A stretch of 64,000 nucleotides of DNA from positions 115,872,701-115,936,700 of the forward strand of contig OX104134.1 of the NCBI GenBank assembly GCA_944470555.2, in the 5' to 3' direction. Below the pieces are notes generated by a model. That model was not told the origin of the DNA and ran no database searches. It saw only the letters and a program-made list of their open reading frames with translations. Positions 1 through 10,289 of this stretch are shown piece after piece. The first letter of the stretch is position 1. Each line of letters opens with the position of its first letter. Origin of the DNA: Heterobilharzia americana. Taxonomy: Eukaryota; Platyhelminthes; Trematoda; Strigeidida; Schistosomatidae. Made by a program: the position numbers and the translations under genes.

Positions 1-160
1 GTGGTTCAGTAGCCCAGTGGATAGTGACCCGGTGTTTGAAGCGATGCTCGCTATACACCGGAATTTCAGTGGGATGTATGTGTATCCAGATGAAACGTCT
101 AAAATAGGATAAAATGCGCGTCTTGGATTCTATTGCTAGTCGCCACCAATCAAATTACAT
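1..160 (+). repeat. Decayed SM-alpha-like SINE with hammerhead ribozyme remnant
   Basis: The first 160 bases resemble the schistosome SM-alpha SINE: a tRNA-like head (cccagtggatag at about 15-26) followed by a hammerhead module at about 81-137. The module keeps the GTC cleavage triplet at 120-122 and the downstream ttggattc strand. Its core is altered: the CUGAUGA box reads cagatga (87-93) and the GAAA box reads AAAA (111-114). Both changes hit residues needed for catalysis, so I infer an inactive copy. The left end may be cut by the window edge. Confidence 0.6.
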
Positions 161-164
161 CACA

Positions 165-870
165 ATTAGTCACTACGCAATACCAAAGGATCCATGTAGA
201 AGCTCATGTGTCAACAGTGACAGACCAACTACATTCGACATAACAATTAACAGTGAATCACAAGTGTCTATATATTGACATTCAAGGTAAACAGACGGTA
301 TGCACCAAAGACCATTCCCACAGAAATTGTACATGAAATCGTCTCTATCTGAAATTTAACATCTTCTGATCAATCGGCTACAGACGGCCACTGGTTAGAG
401 CTTTACTGTGAACAATAGAAAGAAAATGTCTGATCTACAAATTGGAAGATGAACTATTGATAGTCAATTTCTGAAAGAAAATGGATATTTGCAAAGATTT
501 AACAACACAGTTGGAAGAGCTGCCTGAATATAATAGATCGAAAAAATCCCAGTTAGCAAGAAGCCAGTTTTAATTTAATTCAATTGGTTTTCATTAAAGA
601 AATAAGTAGGATAAAAACATCTGACCTGAAAAAAGGAAAGTAAAGATAGTCAGATAGATTTATCAAGTGGAATATTGAAAAAGGAATAAAGAAATTACGT
701 GGGAGAATTGCTTTTAGGGGGATTTAAAAGAACGTTTTCTGCTTCTATATTTCCAAAGTAATGGCAATGTAATATACATACTTCCACACACCTGATGAAA
801 GATTGAACTGCATCATATTAGACAGACAAGTAAAAATATGGCATAACCCACAAGTGCATTAGTTAAAGGT
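165..870. other. AT-rich stretch without recognisable gene
   Basis: No open frame of useful length and no recognisable protein signature in either strand. The sequence is AT-rich. It separates the SINE remnant from the 3' end of the first RTE copy. Confidence 0.5.
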
Positions 871-1960
871 GCGAAATCTTACAGCAAAATGCAAAGAAGT
901 GAACAGAAGAAGAATGGCATTCAAGTCGACAGACAAAATCAATATAGGACCAGGCATTACTGCCTAACGGTTTTAATTACCACTCGTTACATCAGCATAT
1001 CAAGAAACAAGACAATAAAATGAAACATAGAGAAATAAAGAAGGTAGTCAAAAAGGGCGAAAAGTAGAGAAAACAGAGGAAAAACGAATGAGAAAATGCT
1101 GAATTCAGTATGGCGATTAAGTGAAATATAATGTATGGATGCATCTTTGCTAGTGATATCTATTCTGAGCCATATTATCTAGAATCTCCAACCACCGATT
1201 TCAGCAGACTCCAGCAAGAAAGTCGATTTTCTCGTACACGCCTCAGACTAACACTCAAAGACTTCATGTAATGAGGCCATTTTTCAGTCAGTCTAACCTT
1301 TCTCCGGACAAAAAGTACTTCAGCTAACATTGTACGATGAGGTAGATGGCATGAGTAACACACGTCCCAGCTCTCTGAGTTGATGAGAGTTTCTAACTTT
1401 GCGACATCATCAACTCCCGACTAATAGGTCCTTCTCCTCCCGACCGACAGCTGCTACCTTGAAGTAGTGATCGGTCTTGCACACTACAATGACCCCAACG
1501 AGCTTTGTTGGTGGACCACTTGTTGCCGCAAGGTCCTACTATAACAAAAAGGTATGTTGAATAGTGCTAAGACGAAATGCAGTTACCGTTTTAGTGTAAA
1601 CTACTACACTATGATATTAGTCTGAGGGCGAAGTCGTACTGCTTCCAGCTAGATGGGGTGTGACAGTAGTAAGTTGTTTACCTTGGATAACCAGCAGCGC
1701 CAAGTTGATTCTGCATTCCCAACGGGAAGGAGGGGTCAGAAAAAGGTCCGCCCCCAAAATAACACACTCCACTTGCCCCAAGGTCTTACGGTGCCACCAG
1801 TATGTGTCCTCCCTAGCCAGCGTTATAACAACCAAAACTCGAAACATCCCGTAAAAGCCCGTATGTGACAGGCTTCAAGCATATATCTCATAGGCTCTGC
1901 GATAACACTATTCTATTTTGCTTCCAGATAACTTGAGAAGAAACAGCCTTCAACAATGTG
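870..1960 (-). mobile_element. Internally deleted RTE-type retrotransposon
   Basis: Read on the minus strand this block begins with the RTE 5' untranslated region (about 1960 to 1450; the conserved stretch around 1620-1700 recurs near 9080, 13360, 19950 and 20700). It then passes almost directly into the RTE 3' end (about 1440 to 870; matching sequence occurs at 9120-9550 and 24690-25500). The endonuclease and reverse transcriptase that normally lie between are missing. It is therefore a short non-coding derivative or a deletion product. The small frames inside it show no conserved domain. Its 5' end lies head-to-head with the next, plus-strand RTE copy. Confidence 0.6.
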
Positions 1961-1964
1961 GGGA

Positions 1965-3135
1965 TACAAGAAGTGTTAAAGGCTTGCTTGCAAGCTTCCA
2001 GTAGTACAAAGACCCAGTCAAACATAATACATCCTCCTCAATGGTATCTTCTCCTTTGCCTTCACCTTCTGATACTAATAATGAGCCTTTTACGCCCTAC
2101 TCAACCTCTCTCTCACTCTAACCACTGTCAACAATCAAAGCAATCGAAACCTTATTCCTAGTCACCTGAGACACAGACATAGATTTAATGTAGAAGCATT
2201 CAACGTCCGACCTCTAAGCTAAGTCGGACAGCATAGCTCTCCAGAAATTTGGAACTTCTAGCCATAGATGTGTGCTGTGTCTGTGACACATATACAATAC
2301 CCGAGAGTGTTCACCAAATTGACCTCACCTGGTCAAAGATGTGAATCTTCAAAATTCAACTTAAGTGTATCCGGAGACCCGATTGCCAGTGCACAAATAA
2401 CACTGAGTTGCAGAGGAGAAAAGGCACTTCTCGACTTGATATCACTCAACACCCGTTTATGTACTTCTCGAATGGATGGATCTGTAAGGACTAGGAAGGA
2501 AAGTGAAATTACGCAATGCTTATTCCTAAACACTACATATTTACCAACAACTGCAATTCGGATGTTGCCAAGGCCGAATTCTATGAGAAGCTATCAATCT
2601 TGCTACAGAAACCAAATTGATCAGATGTAATCATAATGGAAGGTGAAATTAACGCTCAGCTAAGGAACTTCAGAAAATGAAAAAATGCATCTGGGAGACA
2701 TCCATGGAATCCCATCCCAAAGAATGCAAGATGAAGACCGTCAATTCCAATTTGGCTCCCACAACCACTTCTTTTTGGCCAGGAGGAACATTAAACATAA
2801 GGAGAGAAACTGTCCCACCTGGCGTCCGCCAAATTCAAACCGACAATGGACACAGAGAGATCACAAAGCTATGAGCCATCGTTAAGCAACACCGGTGGAA
2901 TATTGCCCGTCGATCTGGAGAACCCGTTTCGTATACGATCATATGCGAGCACTGGCAGGTTCACGTCCATGCCTTAACAGCCACAAGAAAGGAGCCGTTA
3001 AGGTTCAGACGCGCTCGAATGCCAGGAAAAAACACCATATGTCCGTTTAAAGAAGAGTCAGAGGACAATTAACCCGGATGAAAATGATGATAAGAACCAA
3101 GAAAGCAGCATGAAAATGTAGACACTTCTATAATC
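1965..3135 (+). mobile_element. RTE retrotransposon, 5' part with endonuclease remnant
   Basis: Plus-strand copy starting in the RTE 5' leader (the segment before 2160 recurs in other copies) and running into an apurinic endonuclease domain. The best frame, 2268-2630, reads like the AP-endonuclease N-terminal half, with a VSVTHIQYP segment in place of the usual VSET motif, a FNLSVSGDP stretch and a DGSVRTRK stretch that recur in the copies near 59600 and 62500. The catalytic glutamate of SET is replaced by H. Frames 2677-2885 hold the later HKERNCPTWRPPNSNRQWT part in a shifted frame. Broken by several stops. It is separated from its probable RT half (from 4420) by a minus-strand PLE. Confidence 0.7.
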
Positions 3136-3359
3136 AAAGTGGGTCAAAAGCTTGTGAAAATAAGATTTACGTAATACTGAAGGACAAGGTAAGTGGATAA
3201 ACTAAGTTTAGACAAATATAGTAAGTATATGAAAGGAGTGAAGAATAAGAAAAGAGGTGAGGAAAATAACTGAATGATAAAGTTATTAACTAAGTAATCC
3301 TTGGCCAAGGGAGATATAAGGGATGTACAAACTTCTTCTGAATACAAAGGCTAGGATTA

Positions 3360-3635
3360 TTAGCTCGGATTCCCACAGATTCTGCTGTGTAAAAGACGAG
3401 CTCGAATACCTTTCGAAAGATGAGATGGTATGCGGTGAATAGTCGTGAAAGCATTGTTTTTATTCCCCAGGTGACCACTAACAACGAGGTGAGATAAAAC
3501 CGAACTTCTGATGGATTTGATAAGTCCCTTTCCCAACCATAAAAGCAGATGCTCAGCAACACGTTTGTTAAGTTGTCTAGTAGTACGCCCTATATAGCTT
3601 TCTCCACAGGAGCAGGTAAACTTGTAAATACACAT
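3360..3635 (-). pseudogene. PLE GIY-YIG endonuclease domain
   Basis: A 91-residue frame starting with ATG at 3635. Residues 1-30 carry the CIYKF...SYIGRT core of a GIY-YIG nuclease (GIY replaced by CIY, YIG retained), then TRQLNKRVAEH with the conserved arginine and histidine, then SSVLSHLVVSGH. This nuclease nicks target DNA for PLE insertion. It lies in a different frame from the upstream RT, so the polyprotein is broken. The frame ends in tandem stops at about 3357-3362, and AT-rich 3' sequence follows down to about 3280. Confidence 0.85.
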
Positions 3636-4276
3636 AGAAATAGTAAGACTAGATACCTTATCTTTTGTCTGAGCAGCAACAATTGGTCGACTAGAAAATG
3701 ATAGGTAGAGTTGTGGGGCGTAGAAGGTCCTCTTAATAGCTCTAGAGAGTCTCTGATAAAAGCTTCTCCGTCTACATCACCATTGGATTGCAATTTCATA
3801 AACAACGGTTTCTTTTGTATGGTAATAATTCCGGGTTTGTTTCCCCCGGCTTCGTCCAAGTGTCTGTTTATGAAACTGTTAGGGTAACCCATTTCAACCA
3901 ATGAATTACGAATATATCCTAACTCTTTCTGTAACAGATCATTCGGATATATTCTTTTCGCGCTGTTAGTGAACCATTTAACCAGGTATGTTTTGTACCG
4001 AATTGGTATATGATTAAGAAAATGCGTGAACTGACTTATAGATGCAGTCTTCCTGTAAACACATCTGCTGAGTAAACCATCTTCTCTTCTGTTTAGCAAG
4101 ACATCCAAGAAGTGTAGCTTACTCGCACTTCTTTCCTCACAAGTGAAAGTGAGTGAAGAGTGCACCTCATTAAATTTTCTTAACACCTCGTTTCTATCCA
4201 CATTCTGACCCAGGATAGTGAATGTGTCGTCAATATAACGGTGACACATAGTCATTTCATCAATGACCACTTTCAA
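3590..4276 (-). pseudogene. PLE reverse transcriptase, C-terminal half
   Basis: A 228-residue open frame (first codon TTG, so the start is only where the frame opens). Residues 11-22 read CHRYIDDTFTIL, the catalytic palm box of Penelope-type reverse transcriptases (Y-x-DD-T/F). After it come the typical KLHFLDVL segment (about 54-61), a VYRKT motif (about 73-77) and the thumb-like LVEMGYPNSFI segment (about 126-136). The last 40 residues run out of frame and overlap the nuclease frame, so a frameshift near 3640-3660 separates RT from nuclease. The RT fingers and the first catalytic aspartate are absent. Family assignment is secure; activity is very unlikely. Confidence 0.85.
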
Positions 4277-4419
4277 TGCTCCGTTCTCCAGACCTTAGAA
4301 AACCTGGTGTTATATTAGGTCTTGTGTAGAAACATTGGAAAAGAGAGTTGACAACCTACAGAGGAGGGTGAAAAGACGTCACTGGAATTTTCGCGACGTC
4401 ATCGGATCTGATTTGTGCG

Positions 4420-6540
4420 AGGAGACTGATTCCAGCGGGTTCTAACCACGATGAAGAGTGAAAGCAGCTAAAAGTTAAACTAATCAAGAGTCTTTGAAAT
4501 TATTGCGAATAGAGGCGGGTGAAGAAAGCAAGACAGATGGAGAACGAATCAGTAGTGGGTAACACTTACCAATAATTTAGGCTGTCCAAGGATACCGGTA
4601 AGAAGAAGACGATAGTCATTAAAGCCATTACCGAAAAGGATGGGACGCTGATAACCTCTTAGGACAAGTGCCTCGAACGCTGGGCAGAATACTTAGAAGT
4701 ACAGTTCAACTGGCTACCAGAAACACTTCAGTTGCCCACCATCCAGCCTGAACTTAAGTAGGACATATTTGTCAGTCCACCAACTCTCCATCAGGACGAA
4801 AGGCTGTATCGAACCTGAAAAAATGCAAAGAAGCAGGGCGTCACAGTTTGCCACCCGAAGTTTTCAAGAATATAGGTAGGAATTCACTGATAAGGTTCAC
4901 CGAGGTACTAAGTAGTGTATAGGAATGAGAGTTAGTGTCGTCAGATTGGTGTACTTCACTGATCATCGCAGTCTATAAAAACGGAGTAAAGTGTTCTTTT
5001 GATAACCATAGGGAGAACAGTTTGACTAAAATTGTATCCAAGGTACTATAGTCCATAGTTATTCGACACCTAACTGGACCTCAAGAACAGCAAACTCGAG
5101 GAAACCAGGGAGGTTTGAGGCAGGCATCCATCAGACCTTTACCCTTCATCAGGTCTTGGAATCAAGGCACATCTACCGGCCGATTCCCGACACTTGCCAT
5201 ATTTCTTGACCTGGAGGTAGCATTCCACACTGTCGACTGTGAGTGTAGTGGCAGTGTCTGACTGTGAAGGGAGCAGCGAGCAAGTATATAACATTAATCA
5301 AAGCTCTCAACTCGAACTCACACAGCTGTGTCAGCGCTTGTGGAGAGTTGTCATGTGAATTGACGATGACTAGTGGTGTCCACCAGAGATGTCCACTGTC
5401 ACCGTTCCTATTTAACTTAGTCATAGGTATGCTAATGGACATGACCTTGGGTACATCTGGGTTAACAGGAGTCGATCTACCCCCTGGAAGTCATCTGGTT
5501 GACTTGGAGTATGCAGACGATGTTGTCCCTACTTCAAGGTGAAGAGGCTGACAAATTGCATACAGGGTCTCCGCGACGCGTTGAGCAGAAATTTGAGTAT
5601 GTTTGACTGGCATGTGTTTCGCATCTGTTAACTGTAAGACGATGCTCCAGGACTGGCCTGTTGCAACTTCTACCAGTTTAATGATGCAGTGAAGTGGTGG
5701 AATGTGTTGATCCGTTCTCTAACTCGCGGAATCGCATCAGTCCGAACGGGTTGATTGATGATGAAATTTCATTTGGGATACAGAAGGCCTGTTTGGCATT
5801 CGCCAACTAGAGCAATATGTGGCACCGACTGGTGGGATGTGCAACTGTCTATCAAAGGACGAGTATACTGTGCTACTACTCATTGTCTTGTTATACAGCG
5901 GTGAAACATGACCATCAAAAGTATAAGACAAAAAGTGGTTACAGGGTTTCAATCGTACGTATTTTCGTAGCACTGTTCGCAGTTGGTGGAATCGCTGCGT
6001 GAGCAATTTTAAGGTCTGGCGAAGCGTTCTAGGAAAGGAAGGCAAGTCGATTGATGAGGTGTGAACCTTAGTCGACTGAGATGGCTTGGAAATGTACTGC
6101 ATATGCCGAACCACCACCTATCTTGACATGCCATGCTAGGGGGAGCTGGAATAGGTTGGTAGGCGATTCAGGGTGGCCACACCAAGTCGTGGCACCAATC
6201 GATGAAGTGCCTGACTTTTGGTCTGAGCTGTATTGGGAGATGCAGACTATCTGGTTTACGGTCCCCGAGACGAAAGATATCAGTGGTTAACGACTCTAGG
6301 TGACGGCTGAAAATCTGTCGCAATGGTGTAGATGTATTCACTTTTTGACGTCTTTTGAAGCTTGGGTATTTGCATTAACCATCATCTTCAGATTACTTAT
6401 TTTCTCACACAAATTTGTCTTCTTTAATGAGTCGTTTTCTATCCACCTGTTCTTTGAGTACTACTGTGAAATGTGGCAACTTGAGCTGATGCACCTGCTT
6501 GCGAGGTTCTGCCTTGATTTATCCAGCTAACAACATCATC
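4420..6540 (+). mobile_element. RTE retrotransposon, RT half and 3' end
   Basis: Probable continuation of the RTE copy interrupted by the PLE. Translations show the linker (around 4440-4700), the start of the RT palm (4800-4990), then frame 5264-5542 with the ALNSNSHSC...GVHQRCPLSPFLFN motif, the usual GVRQGCPLSPFLFN box of RTE elements. The catalytic LEYADDVV box is at about 5503-5526. After this, frames break and the RTE 3' untranslated segment runs to about 6540. The part from about 4842 to 5700 is nearly identical, stops included, to the inverse of 15320-16180, and 5425-5700 also matches 21689-21960 directly. Confidence 0.75.
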
Positions 6541-6544
6541 GACT

Positions 6545-8506
6545 GACTGTCCTCTTCTCCCTAAAACGCTACATCTGACTATGTCAGCTTCCTATTCTAC
6601 GTCTACTAAAGAGTGTCCTATGATAAAATTAGTCGCTGGGGCGTCAGACGACAAGAGAGAGACCTCCATAGGTATGTCCATGACAAAAATACATAATAAT
6701 GTAGAAAGCAAACAGCCTTGACGGACTGGGCTCAACGTACACAACTCATCTAGTAACTCACCATAGGTTACAACACACTCACGGTATTCGAGTAAACGAC
6801 TTTGAGTAGAGTGGTCTACTTACTCCTCTCAATATGAGACTGCAATAGGACCTCTCGGTCGGCCGAGTTGAATGCCGTTTTTAGGTTGAGAAATACAGCA
6901 AGTGTCAGTAACTGTACCTGTGTTTCAGGGTGAATATCTCGTTGGGCACCCACCACCGGTCAGAAGCCCACCTGCTTTTCTCGGGTTCGCTGCTCCTGAG
7001 TTCTTTTCAGACGTCTGACAATAAAACCTAGAGTCTTAGACACTGTTTTATTCAAACTGACCACTCTGTGGTTATCATAATAAAACTTCCCCCTTTCTTG
7101 AAGACTAGGACAATCAGTGATTGGGACCAGTCACCTGAGATCATGCTTCGATCCCATACAACTTCTCACACTTCACTTAGGCAGATTAATAATATGCAAC
7201 CACCGTGACCTCATTTGGCCATGTTGCCTTTCTCGTTAAAAATTATTTACAGCTTTTTCCACTTTCATAAGTGTCGCAGGCAGTATCTAAATGTTCTATT
7301 TACAATCCGACTGGATAGGGAGCAATGGAATAGTAGCTGGAGGTAAGCTGAAATGTTCCTCGAAATTTTCCCCATATCTTTACAGTCTTTGCCGCTGCAA
7401 GTGGATCACAGACCCACCATCCTCAGCTATAATCACGCTAACCACTTGCTTAGCCTTCACCAATCGCCAATAACTGCAGTTTCTGCGTGGACTTTTCGTA
7501 ACCCTATATTTGAGTTACTTCCACTCCTCACTGCGTCAAAAGCCAACAGGAATATCTCCAGAAGTAACCATTAGTTCTGAAGAACCTGTGGAGAGCCACT
7601 GACGATTTATAGCGTTTTTCTGACAGTAAACTATGGTCATTAAGACTGCTCTCACAGGAGACAGAAGATGGCATCAAACTTAACTTGAATGAATTATAAC
7701 TTCCTATTCCTAGTCAGTTTTTCACTAATAGTGTTATCATCTTCAAGCCGTTTTCATAACGATCTGGTTGCTGCACCTTTTCCACGTCCATTTAGATGGA
7801 GACATACGCTAGATTGAGATATAAACTCGTGCTTACGAAGGAGTAATTATCTCTCACCAAACGTCCGCAGCGAAAACTGGTAGCAATATGATCTACCTTT
7901 ATTCACTGTTGAGCTGAAGTCAAACAACCTCTCCCTTTATATCGGTGGTTCGTGCTGGTCAGAACAAAATGTTTGACCTGAGCACAGTCTCAGAAGGCGA
8001 TCGACATTATCCGATCTCTCGGCTGGGATTCAGAAAGTGACTTTCTTTCCGACTTAACCTACCCACATGTCCATCGACATCACCTGCAAAAAAAACTATA
8101 TCTGAAGCTTTTCTGTTAGTAGGAGGCTAGACAGTTTTCGATAAAACTCATCTTTCTCCTCATGCAGTCAGCAGCTGTAAAGCAGAGATTATAAAGAGGC
8201 GACGGAGAATTTCACCGTCCTTTTTTCACTTTCTAGCACCGTTCAGTTAAAGTGTTAAGGCGGCCGTCAAATAAGATCCGGTCGAACAGTACACTTTTTT
8301 GCCTTAGCACATCTTGCTACATCCACACCTGCGAGAACATGAGAACTAGCTACTGAATATCCAAAAACCCGAAGAGTGAATTTCACAGGTTCACCGTATT
8401 GACCGACTGAGGATAAGTGAATAATCCCACCTGCGTCTCTCACAAACATAACACACGCCGATAATCGGTCCGAAATGTGTTCCGATTCGAAGGAGTGTGT
8501 GGACAT
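6545..8506 (-). mobile_element. RTE retrotransposon copy, heavily decayed
   Basis: Minus-strand copy lying tail-to-tail with the previous one. The translation shows a short endonuclease fragment at 8267-8506 (EPVKFTLRVFGYSVASS, equivalent to the FTLRVSGDPVASS stretch of intact RTEs), further endonuclease pieces at 7700-8260 and RT pieces at 6600-7250 (a DNHRVVSLNKTVSKTLGFI segment, the equivalent of the NHRGISL palm box). All frames are interrupted. The 8290-8506 end belongs to a block duplicated in inverse orientation at 20693-21485. Confidence 0.65.
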
Positions 8507-8685
8507 TAGAAGCTCGGATTTATAGTTTGGAGTGCGGTTTTAAGATACTAGGAATGCTACTCCGTCAGCTCGAAGCATTAAAAATGGCTGCAGAGCTGGA
8601 ACAATTGAAAGATTATGTAGGATTATTGACCGAGAGACTGGAAGAAAGATTCGAAGACAAAATATTGAAGGGAGCTGAGTGCTGA
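8497..8685 (+). CDS. Short coiled-coil-like ORF at the RTE 5' end
   Basis: A 62-residue frame with ATG start, present again with identical translation at 21091-21279 on the other strand. Residues 22-60 have regularly spaced leucines and charged residues (LEALKMAAELEQLKDYVG, then LLTERLEERFED), suggesting a coiled coil. It is followed directly by the RTE 5' leader in the same orientation, so it may be a remnant of an upstream RTE reading frame or simply part of the leader. I recognise no named family. The identity of the two copies reflects recent duplication of the whole block rather than demonstrated selection. Confidence 0.35.
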   Translation: MWTLEARIYSLECGFKILGMLLRQLEALKMAAELEQLKDYVGLLTERLEERFEDKILKGAEC

Positions 8686-9095
8686 CAGAGTTGTGAAGGT
8701 GGTTGAGACTTCCCAGCATCCCACACCGTGGAAGGCTAGTTCTTCTTGAGGTACCAGAGGAAGAATTTATCCTGGTAGTAGTTGTGTGTGGTCACAGAGC
8801 CCAAAGGATATCTGCTGCAAGTTGGTCACATACGGCCATTTGGGAAGTTTGAGATGTTAGTTAGTTTGTCTCGAATCCAGCTCTAATTTCATAACACAAC
8901 CTCTGGAAGACCAAAGAGTAAGGAGGAATGCGCTATTTTTTTATGGGGGGTGGCGGGGAAGAGTGTCTACCTATTCTTACTGTTTGCCTCACATCGGGAA
9001 GGCTGCATTAGCTTGGTACTGCTGATCGTCTACGAAAAAAATCCTTCTGCTTTTACACCCGATCCAGCTAGCAGTACGAATTCGCCCTCAAAAAC
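8686..9095 (+). repeat. RTE 5' leader copy
   Basis: Plus-strand copy of the RTE 5' untranslated region. Related copies are at 12940-13440, 19556-19990 and, inverted, at 1450-1960 and 20693-21090. The copy stops near 9090, where the 3' end of a minus-strand RTE begins. It is part of the duplicated 0.8 kb block. Confidence 0.65.
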
Positions 9096-9099
9096 CCAA

Positions 9100-10284
9100 T
9101 CAATCATTATCAACACAGGAGCAGGCATTACTGAGTAACGGTCCAAGTTGCTACACCTCATCTCATATCAGTGCATCAAGTAGAAAGGTAGTGAGGTGAA
9201 AGATGAAGATAAGAAACTTCAGCCAAAAGAAATATAAAGTAGGAGAAGAAAGAAAGGATGAATGACAAAATGGTGAGATTCCATGTAGCATCGTTAAGAT
9301 GAGGATAATGTGTGTATACATCTGCGCCACTGACATCCGTTCTCAACCATATCCCTAGGGTCTCCAACCACTGGTTCCTCTTGTCCCGTGGACCCCAACC
9401 ACCTAGTCTGCATCGTCCTAAATGGCTTAAACCAACAGTCAGAGACTTCACGCATTGGTGCCATGTTTTAGTCTGGCCACCTCGAGCCTTTTTCCAGCCT
9501 GGGCCTACTTCGGCCAACATTGTGTGATGAGGCAATCGGTGACTAGGCATACGTTATACGTGCCCCAATCATCTCAATCGATGAAGGTTCATAACCTCGT
9601 CAACTGACTTACCTCTTCTCCCCAAAACTCTACATCTAACTTCTGCATTACTCATGTGGTGCGGTGACACCACGGAATACGTCCTATACTACGAAGGCAA
9701 CGGTGGTCAAACACTTGAAGCCTTCTCATATCTTCCACTTTCAATGGCCATGTTTCACAGCCACAGAGCAGAACAGAGCGGACTGCTGTGCAGTACACGC
9801 GACCCTTAATAGACAAACGGATATCACGGCGGCGCAACAGGTGGCGTAAGTTGGCAAAAGCCAATCGAGCCTTTTGTATCCGTGCAGAAATCTCATCGGC
9901 AACTAACCCACCAGGGTTGATCCTACTTCCCAGGTAAGTGAACTGGTCAACACACTCAACCACTTCACTTTCTATTGTTAGCCGCGGTACCGCTGAAGAC
10001 CAGACCTGGAGCAAAAATTTGCATTTGGGTGGTAAAAATCGCATCCCAAACATTCTCAAATTCCCACTCAAAGTGTTCAGAAGACTCTGCATCTTGTCAG
10101 CGTCTTCACCTAACAGGACTATGTCATCTGCATATTCTAGATCTAAAGAAAATCCACCTGTGATTGGGTCAACGTCTGTCAGAAACCCGCCTATCACAGT
10201 AATAGAGACAGACAAAATCAACACAGAACCTCGAACAAGAGTACGTAAGTTCAGGTCACAGTAACATACAAGGAAATTGTGCAT
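9100..10284 (-). mobile_element. RTE retrotransposon, 3' half
   Basis: Minus-strand copy retaining the RT C-terminal half (frame 9652-10284) and the 3' untranslated region (about 9640 down to 9100). It is cut at its 5' side near 10285, where the 3' end of another minus-strand RTE copy abuts. Such 5' truncation is normal for target-primed insertion. Confidence 0.75.
9652..10284 (-). CDS. RTE reverse transcriptase, C-terminal fragment
   Basis: A 210-residue uninterrupted frame, the longest RTE frame in the window. Residues about 49-61 read LEYADDIVLLGED, the catalytic YADD box with flanking sequence. Then come the KCK...LLQVW thumb region, the FTYLGSRI motif (about 114-121) and the C-terminal ARLAFANLRHL, VRSVLLCGCETW and DHRCLRSI motifs typical of the RTE connection domain. 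The upstream palm and the endonuclease are missing, so it cannot encode a working polymerase. The frame is better preserved than its neighbours, suggesting a younger insertion. Confidence 0.8.
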   Translation of the reverse strand: MHNFLVCYCDLNLRTLVRGSVLILSVSITVIGGFLTDVDPITGGFSLDLEYADDIVLLGEDADKMQSLLNTLSGNLRMFGMRFLPPKCKFLLQVWSSAVPRLTIESEVVECVDQFTYLGSRINPGGLVADEISARIQKARLAFANLRHLLRRRDIRLSIKGRVYCTAVRSVLLCGCETWPLKVEDMRRLQVFDHRCLRSIGRIPWCHRTT

Positions 10285-10289
10285 GGAAA

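Larger units (their letters stand above)
3280..4330 (-). mobile_element. Penelope-like element, 5'-truncated, inserted in an RTE copy
   Basis: This minus-strand block encodes the C-terminal half of a Penelope-like reverse transcriptase followed by a GIY-YIG endonuclease, the domain order that defines the family. It interrupts a plus-strand RTE copy: endonuclease remnant to the left, linker and RT to the right. The frame is closed by a stop just upstream of 4280, and no earlier RT motifs are seen, so the element is truncated at its 5' end. Truncation on insertion is common in the family. Confidence 0.8.
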
